From Vicinamibacterales bacterium (GTDB lineage Bacteria > Acidobacteriota > Vicinamibacteria > Vicinamibacterales > Fen-181), in contig DASXVO010000016.1 of assembly GCA_036504215.1 (NCBI GenBank), positions 126,001-190,000 of the forward strand: a stretch of 64,000 nucleotides of DNA, given 5' to 3'. This document shows positions 38,182 through 46,034 of the stretch, one piece after another. A program made the position numbers and the translations under genes. Each line of letters begins with the position of its first letter. The stretch's first letter is position 1. The notes beneath the pieces are model-generated. The model did no database searches and had not been told where the DNA came from. It saw nothing but the letters and a program-made list of their open reading frames with translations.

Positions 38182-38248
38182 CCTTCCTCCTTCCTCCTTC
38201 ATCCTTCATCCTTCCTACTTCATCCTTTCTGCTTTCTGCTTCCTCCCT
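38162..38248. repeat. Polypyrimidine tandem repeat, third copy
   Basis: CTTCCTCCTTCATCC words run for ~70 bp and end in TTTCTGCTTTCTGCTTCCTCC. The orientation matches the copies at 489-623 and 33036-33081. It overlaps the start of the ferredoxin gene and touches the stop of the next - strand gene. Confidence 0.8.
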
Positions 38249-38249
38249 G

Positions 38250-38735
38250 TCAGAACCCCGTCCCGGGCGCGGCGTCGCGGAACGCGGTGCCGGACTGCAC
38301 GAAGTCGCTCAGCAGCACCATGCGCCCGGCCTTCGCATCCCAGTACTCGGCCTCTTCGACGCGCACCTTGATGAGCGCAATCGATGCGTCATCCGGACCG
38401 CCCGGAAGCCACTGCCTGTAGCTGGCGTGCCAGAGCGCCTTCACCTTGGCTGGGTCGTCCACCACGGCGGCAGTCCCAGACGCCCAGACGTACCGGTTGT
38501 CGGCCGGCGACACGAACGTGATGTGGACCGCCTGGCGGTCGCGGATCTCACCGGTCTTGTCCGCCATTCGCGCCGTGAGGAACCACAGGTCGCCATCGAA
38601 CGCCGCACGTTGCGTCACCATGGGGCGGCTCCGCAGCCTCCCCATCCCGGTGGTCGTCAACATCGCCACGGGGATGTCGTTGATCATGCTGGCGAACCGG
38701 CCGATGGTGTCTTCGCGCGTCGGGGTCTCCGCCAT
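38250..38735 (-). CDS. Pyridoxamine-5'-phosphate-oxidase-fold protein (general stress protein 26-like)
   Basis: A 161-residue split-β-barrel flavin-binding protein. VAMLTTTGMGRLRSRPM at about 23-39 and LWFLTARMADKTGEIRD at about 50-66 are characteristic of the GSP26 group. The late segment ASIALIKVRVEEAEYWD also fits. The substrate and exact cofactor (FMN, FAD or F420) are unknown. GAGAGGAG lies before the ATG at 38735, and a TAGAAT at 38762-38767 could be its -10. Confidence 0.85.
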   Translation of the reverse strand: MAETPTREDTIGRFASMINDIPVAMLTTTGMGRLRSRPMVTQRAAFDGDLWFLTARMADKTGEIRDRQAVHITFVSPADNRYVWASGTAAVVDDPAKVKALWHASYRQWLPGGPDDASIALIKVRVEEAEYWDAKAGRMVLLSDFVQSGTAFRDAAPGTGF

Positions 38736-38800
38736 CGCTGCTCCTCTCGTGTCACGGGTTCATTCTAGGATACCCGAACACGGCCCGTGCCGGGGGTGCT

Positions 38801-40537
38801 CTATCCAGCGGGCCACAGCCTGAAGTTCTCCAGAATCGATCCGCCGATGAACTCACGCAGGATGGAGTTGTCGGGCACCGGGTCCGGAGAGGCGGGCAGG
38901 AACCACTGCAGGAAGGACAGCAGGCGGTTCGCCTGGATGAATTCGGGGGTGTCGTACCGCACCTGCAGCAGGAGCGGCTCGGCGAGCGGCCGCAGCACGG
39001 CCAGTTCGTACACGAGCGCGGAGTTGAACACCGCGTCGCTGTTCTCCTGGAATGGGAAGATGTGTTGCTTCTCTCCGTGCGTCACCGCATCCCACCGCTG
39101 CAGCGTCTGGGTGGCGTTGTAGCCGCGCGTGGCGGCGTCCCGCACGATGCGTCGAATCAACCGGCAGTCCGTCGTGTTGACGCGGTTGTGGAGATCCAGG
39201 TTCAACTGGGTCAGCGCCGACACGTAGATGCGGTACACGCCCTCCGGCGGCACGTTGGGCACCAGCGCCGGATTCAGGCCATGGATCCCCTCCGCGATGA
39301 TGATGTTGTCGCGGCTGAGCGTCACGGTCTGGCCCGGCTCCCGGCGGCCCGTCTTGAAGACGTAGTGCGGCAACTGCGTCGGCCGGCCAGCGGCCAGGCT
39401 CAGGAGGTGCTCGTTGAACAAGCCGACGTCCACCGCCTGGAGGCACTCGTAGTCGTACTGCCCGTTCGCGTCGCGGGGCGTCAGCTCGCGATCGACGAAG
39501 TAGTCGTCGATGCCAATCGGAAACGGTCGCCGCCCATTCGCCAGCAACTGCACCGCGATCCGTTTCGAGAAGGTGGTCTTGCCCGATGACGAGGGGCCGG
39601 CAATCAAGACGAGCTTGATCCGATCCCCCAGCGCGGCGATCTCCTGCGCGATGTCCGCAATGCGCGCTTCGTGCAGCGCCTCGGCGACGAGCGAGACCTC
39701 AGGGAGCTTGCCGGAGGCCACGGCGTCATTGAGCGCGCCGGCGTTGCGGATCCCGAGGCGGTCCAGCCAGTGCCCCGCTTCCTCGAAGACCTGGAACAGC
39801 TTCGGATAGGGCATCAGCGGCCCGATCTCGGTCGGCCGGTTCTGATGCGGGAATTGAAGCATGAACCCCGGTGGGAACGCGTGGAGGGCGAAGTGGGCCA
39901 GCGACCCGGTCGACGCGACCATGTACCCCTGGAAGTAGTCCTGGCGTCCGCGCAGCGTGTAGAGCGTCACGGTGTGCTTCTGCCGATGGGCCAGCAGGCG
40001 CATCGTCTCCCGCCCGCCCCGCGATCCGAAGAGCGCCATCGCGTCCGGCACAGGCATCGCCGTCTTGACGATCGGCGCGTCGGCCGCCACGATCTCGCGC
40101 ATCCGCGCTTCGATCTGCCACAACTCGAGCTGCGAGAACGGCTCGTGACCACGCACCTCACAGAAGTAGCCGCCGACGGCGGACGCCGAGTGCTCGATGC
40201 CGACCTCGGCGCCAGGGAACACCTCGGCCGCGGCCGTCATCAACAGGAACGCCAGCGATCGCCGGTAGATGCGCACGCCGTCACCGTCGGCAGTGGTCAC
40301 CGGTGTGAGGGTGCAGTCGCCGTTGATCGCCGAGGTCAATTCCCGCAGCTTCCCATCGACCAGCGCCCCGACGACGGGCGGCGTCGAGGCGTCCGGCGGA
40401 GTGATGGCGCGGAACAGGTCGGCGATCAGCGTGCCGATCGGGGCCTCGAAGACACGGCCATCTGTGAACGTCACGACCACGTTGGTGCGCGGCGCCGTCG
40501 GCCGAATGGGAGAATCGGGCATCTCTGTCTGTGACAT
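38801..40537 (-). CDS. TGS-domain uridine kinase-like nucleoside kinase
   Basis: A 578-residue fusion. The N-terminus (about 18-90) is TGS-like (VVVTFTDGRVFEAPIGT), followed by a threonyl-tRNA-synthetase second-domain-like region (about 95-270; GYFCEVRGHEPFS). The C-terminal half is a P-loop kinase of the phosphoribulokinase/uridine kinase group with GPSSSGKTT at 314-322 and FPIGIDDYFVDR. The architecture is conserved in diverse bacteria; a nucleoside is the expected substrate, but the exact one is not shown. No Shine-Dalgarno is seen; TATCAT lies 9 nt before the ATG. Confidence 0.85.
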   Translation of the reverse strand: MSQTEMPDSPIRPTAPRTNVVVTFTDGRVFEAPIGTLIADLFRAITPPDASTPPVVGALVDGKLRELTSAINGDCTLTPVTTADGDGVRIYRRSLAFLLMTAAAEVFPGAEVGIEHSASAVGGYFCEVRGHEPFSQLELWQIEARMREIVAADAPIVKTAMPVPDAMALFGSRGGRETMRLLAHRQKHTVTLYTLRGRQDYFQGYMVASTGSLAHFALHAFPPGFMLQFPHQNRPTEIGPLMPYPKLFQVFEEAGHWLDRLGIRNAGALNDAVASGKLPEVSLVAEALHEARIADIAQEIAALGDRIKLVLIAGPSSSGKTTFSKRIAVQLLANGRRPFPIGIDDYFVDRELTPRDANGQYDYECLQAVDVGLFNEHLLSLAAGRPTQLPHYVFKTGRREPGQTVTLSRDNIIIAEGIHGLNPALVPNVPPEGVYRIYVSALTQLNLDLHNRVNTTDCRLIRRIVRDAATRGYNATQTLQRWDAVTHGEKQHIFPFQENSDAVFNSALVYELAVLRPLAEPLLLQVRYDTPEFIQANRLLSFLQWFLPASPDPVPDNSILREFIGGSILENFRLWPAG

Positions 40538-40564
40538 CGCGCGAAAATGATAGGTGGCTTGGGG

Positions 40565-41323
40565 CTACCGGTCAATCACGCCGGCGATCCCCGCGAAGAT
40601 GTCGGTCAGCGGTCGGTGCGGGAGCGGCGGTCCCCAGGCCTGGCGAAACAGTTCCGTGCTCAGCAACCTGTCTGCGTCGGGCTGCGAGAAGAAGTTGCGC
40701 TCGGCGCTGCGATGCTGGGTGGCGTGCGCTCTGAGCGCGGCAGCCTTCTGGTCGCGCCATTCACCGACATCCACCACGAAATCCACACCAGGTTGCTCGG
40801 AGAGATCCTCTCGCCGAACGAGCTCCCACGGACGACGGCCCGGTATCCACAACAGGCGCCGGACGAGGTGTGCGGCCCCGAGCCCGGGAAACCAGCGTGC
40901 GTCCGCCGCGGCCGCGATCGCGTCCGACGTGAATCGGCTGATCGCGATGTGATCGGGATGCAGGTTGGCGCCGTTCGGATCGAAGGTCACGACCACCGTC
41001 GGCCGCGCGCGCCGAAGCAGCCCGACCAGTTGTTCCCGGATGCGCTCCGGGGGCGCCGCCGCCAGCTCTCGATCCCGATGGCCCAGCAGGTGCAGCTCCG
41101 AAATCCCGAGCAGGCGCACCGCGTCCCGCAGCTCTCGCTCGCGCACGGCCGGCAGTTCGTCGGGACGGCAGATGGGCGGGTCACCCGGCTTCCCGGATTC
41201 GCCGAGCGTCGCCGTCGCCAGCACCACCTTGATGCCGGCACCCGCGCAGCGCGCCGCAAGCCCGCCGGTCAGAAACGTCTCGTCATCCGGATGCGCAAAG
41301 CTGAGAAGAAGCGTCTGCACCAT
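40565..41323 (-). CDS. PIG-L / LmbE-family deacetylase
   Basis: A 252-residue zinc hydrolase. AHPDDE (residues 10-15) supplies the zinc ligands and catalytic Asp, TATLGESGKPG follows, and NGANLHPDHIAISRF carries the third ligand. The family removes N-acetyl groups from sugars (GlcNAc-PI, mycothiol or bacillithiol precursors, antibiotics); the substrate is unknown. The ATG at 41323 is preferred because AHPDDE then has a normal short lead. A GACAAT box stands exactly 6 nt before it without a Shine-Dalgarno sequence. An ATG at 41362 is the alternative. Confidence 0.87.
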   Translation of the reverse strand: MVQTLLLSFAHPDDETFLTGGLAARCAGAGIKVVLATATLGESGKPGDPPICRPDELPAVRERELRDAVRLLGISELHLLGHRDRELAAAPPERIREQLVGLLRRARPTVVVTFDPNGANLHPDHIAISRFTSDAIAAAADARWFPGLGAAHLVRRLLWIPGRRPWELVRREDLSEQPGVDFVVDVGEWRDQKAAALRAHATQHRSAERNFFSQPDADRLLSTELFRQAWGPPLPHRPLTDIFAGIAGVIDR

Positions 41324-41373
41324 GGCCGCATTGTCGCATGGATGTACAATCCCCTTCTTCATTGGAGGATTGC

Positions 41374-41667
41374 ATGTACGCGCTGGCCGTCATTCGGTAC
41401 CGCCGCCCGGTAGATGAGGTCGTCGAGCATCACCCCGCGCACCGTGAGTATCTGCAGGGACTGAAGCAGCAAGGACTCCTCGTCTGCTCGGGTCCGCTCG
41501 AGCCGCGCTTCGGCGGCGCGCTGCTGCTCCGGTTGCCCGACGATCAGATGCCCGGCATCCTCGACACGATCCGCGACAACGACCCGTACACGAAGGCCCG
41601 TGTCGGGCAGTACGAGGTGATGGTGTGGAACGTCATCACCGGCCGGGAGGATCTGGATCGCATCTGA
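41374..41667 (+). CDS. YciI-family protein
   Basis: A 97-residue dimeric α+β-barrel protein. HHPAHREYL near 18-26 carries the His of the YciI His-Asp pair, and DNDPYTKARVG is the conserved C-terminal segment. The family resembles muconolactone isomerases, but the role is mostly unknown. The ATG at 41374 follows TTGGAGG. It is divergent from the PIG-L gene; a TACAAT at 41345-41350 could be its -10. Confidence 0.85.
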   Translation: MYALAVIRYRRPVDEVVEHHPAHREYLQGLKQQGLLVCSGPLEPRFGGALLLRLPDDQMPGILDTIRDNDPYTKARVGQYEVMVWNVITGREDLDRI

Positions 41668-41700
41668 TACCCCGGCACCGCGAGCCGAGAGCCCAGAGCC

Positions 41701-42957
41701 ATGAATGCCGTCGATATCGGTCCAATTCCGGCCGAACGGCGCACCCAGTCGGCGTGCGATCTCTTTCTGATCTTCGCCTGCGCCAATATCGTCGCCACGA
41801 CGTTCCAGACCGGCGCGAGCCTGGTGCCGGCCTTCAGCCTGCGGTCGTCGCTCGGCCTGGTGGCCGTCGGGGGCGTCGCAGGTTCGTTGCTCGTCGCCGC
41901 ACTCGCGTCGGTTGGTCCCCGGCTCGGCGTCCCGTCGGTCATCGCCGCTCGAGCCGCGCTCGGGCTTCGCGGGGCCGGGCTGGTGGCGCTGCTGCTCTAC
42001 ACGACCAACTTCGCGTGGATTGCCGTCAACAACGTGATTGCGGCTTCGGCGTGCGCGAACCTGTTGGGCGGCCCGGGCTCGCAGCGCATCTGGGCGGTCG
42101 GACTCGGCATTCTCTCGACGCTCATCGTCGCAGGCGGCCCGCGCCTGGTCGCGCGCGCCGATCGACTGGCCGTGCCGCTGCTCGCGATCGTCGGCTTCGT
42201 GCTGACCGTCGCGTGCCTGCGGCTGCCGAGCGGCATCCTCGCGCGCCCGGGTACCGGCGAGATGCCCTGGATTCGCGGTCTCGACATCGTCATCGGCTAC
42301 CAGGTGTCGTGGATCCTGATGTTCGCCGACTACTCCCGCTACACCGCGTCGCGACGAAGCGGCAGTCTCGCGGTCTTCGCCGGCCTCGCCGCGACGAGCC
42401 TCTGGCTCATGCCGCTTGGTGCGATGGCCGCACGCGCGGCCGCCAGCAGCGATCCGGGCGCGATGTTGCAGGCGCTCGGCCTCGGCGTGTCCGGTGCCGT
42501 CCTGATGACGGTCGCGACCGTCACCACCAACTTCGTGAACATCTACATGTCGTCGCTGGCCCTCCGCAGCCTCATGCCAAGGGCCAGCGATCAGGCCGCC
42601 GTCTGGTCCACCGGGCTGATCGGGGCAGGGCTCAGCGTCTTCTCAGGAGCCTGGCTCGTCCGGTATGCGAGCTTCATGCTGGTGCTCGGGGGCGTGCTCG
42701 TTCCGGTCGGAGGGGTGCTGCTCGCGCGCTTCTTCCTGATGGCGAAGCCGGTGGAGGCGGCGGCGCTCTACGATCGCGCAGGACCGTGTGCCCGCCATGC
42801 CGGGTTCGACGTCGCCGGCTTGCTGGGATGGGCGGCTGGGGCGGCCACCTACTACGCGGCCGCCGGCATCGGCGGCACGCTGCCGTCGCTCGTCGTGTCT
42901 GTCGTCGTGTGCGTGCTGATCGACCGGCTGCCACACCGCTCGAGCGTACCGGACTGA
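41701..42957 (+). CDS. NCS1-family permease (cytosine/HMP permease-like)
   Basis: A 418-residue protein with about 12 membrane segments. It matches the nucleobase:cation symporter-1 family: an N-terminal FLIFACANIVATTFQTGA segment, then GLRGAGLVALLLYTTNFAWIAVNN and MFADYSRYT. The cargo could be cytosine, hydroxymethylpyrimidine, allantoin or a related ring. No thiamine or pyrimidine genes are adjacent to decide. It starts 33 bp after the YciI gene. Confidence 0.83.
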   Translation: MNAVDIGPIPAERRTQSACDLFLIFACANIVATTFQTGASLVPAFSLRSSLGLVAVGGVAGSLLVAALASVGPRLGVPSVIAARAALGLRGAGLVALLLYTTNFAWIAVNNVIAASACANLLGGPGSQRIWAVGLGILSTLIVAGGPRLVARADRLAVPLLAIVGFVLTVACLRLPSGILARPGTGEMPWIRGLDIVIGYQVSWILMFADYSRYTASRRSGSLAVFAGLAATSLWLMPLGAMAARAAASSDPGAMLQALGLGVSGAVLMTVATVTTNFVNIYMSSLALRSLMPRASDQAAVWSTGLIGAGLSVFSGAWLVRYASFMLVLGGVLVPVGGVLLARFFLMAKPVEAAALYDRAGPCARHAGFDVAGLLGWAAGAATYYAAAGIGGTLPSLVVSVVVCVLIDRLPHRSSVPD

Positions 42958-42976
42958 ATGACGATCGTCCCAGGGC

Positions 42977-45898
42977 CTACCGCGCTGTCGGACCCCGTCG
43001 GCCTTGATCGATCCGATCGCCGACGCGCGTGCATGCCCGCTGGAAACGGGCCGAGAGCGACCGTGCGGCGCCTTCCGGAACCGGACCCACCCGTTTCCAC
43101 GCGGCCTGCACCGTCCGGACCTGGTCGGCCATCGCCTTCCACTTCGCGGAGTCGTCCTGACGGCCGGCAATCGTGTTGGTGGCCAGCGCGTCCCGCAACT
43201 GCCTGGCGAGCAGCGTGGCCGGCGTCTCGTCCGCGGACAACGCCGAGGGGGATGGCGCGGACTGCTGCGGGTCGGATGCGAGCATCGCCTCCACCTGCAT
43301 GCACAACTGTTCGAGCATCCGCACGTTGGCCTCGGGATCCAGATCGGTGCCAACGAAGCGGGCCGGCCAGGTTTCGGCCAGCCGCGCGAGACCGTGCGTG
43401 AACCGATCACCCAGGCGGATTGCCCGCTCGCGAGGCAACGCCGCGACGACGCCGGCCCAGCGCGCGCGCAGCGCCGCGACCTGCTCGCCGAGCGTCTCGG
43501 GGGCGTCCGGCAGGGCGCCCTCGTCGGGGACCGGTGGCAGGAACGCCTCGAGTTCCTTGCAGATGACCTCGGCGTCGGCGATCACTCCGGATGCGGCCAG
43601 GTGCTCCCGCTGCTGATAGCGCTCGAAGAACCGGTCGCACGAGGCGCGGAACCGCTGCCAGATCGCATCGGCCCGCGTCTTGCGGACCGGACCGATGGTC
43701 TTCCATTCGGCCTGCAGCCGCTTGAGCTCCTCAATCCCCTTCTGCCACTCAGTCGTCTCCGCCATCGCCTCGGCCTGCGCGCAGAGCGCTTCCTTCTTCG
43801 CGAGGTTGGCGTTCCACTCTTCCTTGCGACGCTGCAGGTCGTCGCGGCGACGGGTGAAGAAGGCGTCACAGGCGGCATGGAAGCGGTCCCAGAGCGCCTT
43901 CTCGTCCGGGCGCGGCGCACCACCGACCGTCTTCCACTCGGCCTGCAAGGCCTTGATCGCGTCAGCGGTCTTGATCCAGTCGTCCGACGCCGAGAGCGCC
44001 TCGGCCTGCTGGCAGAGCGCGTCCTTGCGGGCCCGGTTTGCAGCCTGCTCCTCCGCGAGCTGCGTGAAGTAAACGTCGCAGCGGGCCCGGACCGCGTCGC
44101 ACGCCGCCTTGAACCTGGTCCAGAGCACCTGCGACTGATCGCGCGGCGCCGTGGCGACCTGTTTCCACTCAGCCTGTGCCTCGCGCAGTTGACGGGCCGC
44201 GCTCGCCAGATCCTCGACCTGCATCAGCCCATCGACGCGCTGGCAGAGTTCCTCCTGGACCCCGGCGTTGGCCCACCGCTGCCATTCGTCCATGTCGCGC
44301 AGTTCCTGGATGCGCGGGAAGAGCGCCGCGAGCACGCCCTTCAGGCGGGCGCCGATCAGCTCGTGGTCCTGCCGCGACGGCAGTGAACCGGTGTCGTCGA
44401 GCGCCGCCCTGGCGTCGCGCAGTGCGCGTTCGCCGCCCTTCAGCGTCAGATCCTTGGCTTTCACCGCTTCTTCCAGCTCGGCACACAGCTTGTCGAGCCG
44501 GGCGAGATTCTCCCGCTGCTCGCGCGTCCGTCGTTCGCGCAACTCGGCTTCCCGCGCGCGGATCGCCGTGTCGGCGTCGGTGAACCGGGCGATAGCGACC
44601 GCATCGTCGAATCCGGACGCCGTCAGCTCCGCCCAGGCCCGCCGCAGCCCGCCCAGTTCCCCGCGCGCCGGTGCGAACGTCGGCTGAGCCGCCAGGCGCT
44701 CGGCCTCGGCGCACACCTGCGCCGCCTTCTCCCGATGCTCACGCTGACGGAGCAGCGTCCGGTAGCGCTCGTCGCAGGCGCGGCACACGTCCGCGAAGCG
44801 CTGGTGCCATCTGGTCGTCTCCCCTTCGTCGGTCAGCGGCGCGAGTGCCGCCCACGCCGCGCGTGCCTCGTCGAGGCGTGCCGGCGTCTCTTCCCCGGCG
44901 ATGACATCGATCTGTTCGCAGACGCCACGGCGCGCGGCGATCCCTTCGGCGTTCGCCTGAAGGCTGCGGGCACGCTCGGCGCGCTCGGCCTGGTGCTCGG
45001 CCAATGCCTGTTGCGCCGCCGCCCGCGCACGCTCGAAGCGGGCCACCAGGACCTCGTCCGCGACCTCGCCCAGACCACCCCATCGCCGCTCCATCTCGGC
45101 CAGGGCCGAGTCGCCTTCGTCCAGACCGCCCGCTCGCAACGCCTCGAGCTGATCGCAAAGCCCGGCAGCCGCCCGCAACCGCCGTTGCCCCGCCTCGACG
45201 ACGGGATCGACGACCGCAGCGTGCGCCGGCGTGCGCGCGGCAACCGCAGCGGCCTCAGCATCCATCGTGCGCACCCTGGCTCGGGCCCGCTTGGCTGCCG
45301 ATTTGTTCTTCGCGCGGTTCGCCGCGTCATCGAGGGCGCCCCGATCCGTCAACCGCTCCACCGCCGCCGTTGACACGTCCTTGAAGTCGCTGCGGACGGC
45401 CACGACCGCCAGTTCCGCCTGTCCGGCGATACGCTCCAGCGCCTCGAGCCTGATGGCCGGATTGGTTGCCCGACGCGCGACCGCCCCAAGCCCTGCCTCG
45501 TCCTCGATGCGATCGAGCGCCGCCCGGGCCACGGCCTCGCTGCTCGCGCCGCGGGCGACGATCAGCACGTGCTTCTGGTCCGTCAGACCGTCCAACGCCG
45601 CCAGGCTTTCCGCCTGATCCGTGCCTTCGAACGCCCCCGTCGCGAGATCGACGAGGAGCGTGACAGCTTCCTCGCGCACGCGCTCCTCGGCATCGGCGCG
45701 GCCGATCTCCGCAATCGCGGTCGGGGCGATCACCTTCTTGAGCGCGGCAATCCGCACGTTGGCATCGCGGTCCTCGCGCGCCACAGTGATCAGCGTGTCC
45801 TGCTGATCGAGCGGCAGCTCCTCCACCGCCGTCAGGCGGATGGCCGGGCTCGCGTTCTTCCATCGGGGCTGGGCGCGGAATCTGTCGAGAAGACCCAT
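42977..45898 (-). CDS. Large DUF349-repeat protein with HEAT-like N-terminus
   Basis: A 973-residue acidic, helix-rich cytoplasmic protein. Residues 1 to ~230 are HEAT-like (IRLTAVEELPLDQQ, DRDANVRIAALKKV, NPAIRLEALERIAG). After that come several DUF349 repeats, each seen as a W..L-x-QAEWKTIGPV..-x-DAIWQRFRAACDRFF module. At least four are clear (about 560-870), with weaker ones before. DUF349 proteins are predicted coiled-coil helicals; the function is unknown. The gene stands alone, convergent with the permease gene (20 bp apart). Confidence 0.85.
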   Translation of the reverse strand: MGLLDRFRAQPRWKNASPAIRLTAVEELPLDQQDTLITVAREDRDANVRIAALKKVIAPTAIAEIGRADAEERVREEAVTLLVDLATGAFEGTDQAESLAALDGLTDQKHVLIVARGASSEAVARAALDRIEDEAGLGAVARRATNPAIRLEALERIAGQAELAVVAVRSDFKDVSTAAVERLTDRGALDDAANRAKNKSAAKRARARVRTMDAEAAAVAARTPAHAAVVDPVVEAGQRRLRAAAGLCDQLEALRAGGLDEGDSALAEMERRWGGLGEVADEVLVARFERARAAAQQALAEHQAERAERARSLQANAEGIAARRGVCEQIDVIAGEETPARLDEARAAWAALAPLTDEGETTRWHQRFADVCRACDERYRTLLRQREHREKAAQVCAEAERLAAQPTFAPARGELGGLRRAWAELTASGFDDAVAIARFTDADTAIRAREAELRERRTREQRENLARLDKLCAELEEAVKAKDLTLKGGERALRDARAALDDTGSLPSRQDHELIGARLKGVLAALFPRIQELRDMDEWQRWANAGVQEELCQRVDGLMQVEDLASAARQLREAQAEWKQVATAPRDQSQVLWTRFKAACDAVRARCDVYFTQLAEEQAANRARKDALCQQAEALSASDDWIKTADAIKALQAEWKTVGGAPRPDEKALWDRFHAACDAFFTRRRDDLQRRKEEWNANLAKKEALCAQAEAMAETTEWQKGIEELKRLQAEWKTIGPVRKTRADAIWQRFRASCDRFFERYQQREHLAASGVIADAEVICKELEAFLPPVPDEGALPDAPETLGEQVAALRARWAGVVAALPRERAIRLGDRFTHGLARLAETWPARFVGTDLDPEANVRMLEQLCMQVEAMLASDPQQSAPSPSALSADETPATLLARQLRDALATNTIAGRQDDSAKWKAMADQVRTVQAAWKRVGPVPEGAARSLSARFQRACTRVGDRIDQGRRGPTAR

Positions 45899-45969
45899 GA
45901 CGACGTTTGTCTCCAGGAGGTAATCCAGGATGGTGTGGGTAGCGGCCGCAAGTCAGCGGCGGGAAAGGA

Positions 45970-45985
45970 TATAGTCTACTATAGT
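45970..45985 (+). promoter_or_regulatory. Inverted TATAGT-CT-ACTATA box upstream of M14 copy 2
   Basis: Two -10-like TATAGT hexamers 10 bp apart overlap a perfect 6-bp inverted repeat with a 2-nt centre. This lies 50-65 nt upstream of the ATG at 46035 in an otherwise GC-rich gap. It may be a -10 region, an operator, or both; no -35 is evident. Confidence 0.4.
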
Positions 45986-46034
45986 TCCCGCCGCGCGCCT
46001 CCGTGCGCCCTACGACCCCCGAAAGGAACCTGCA

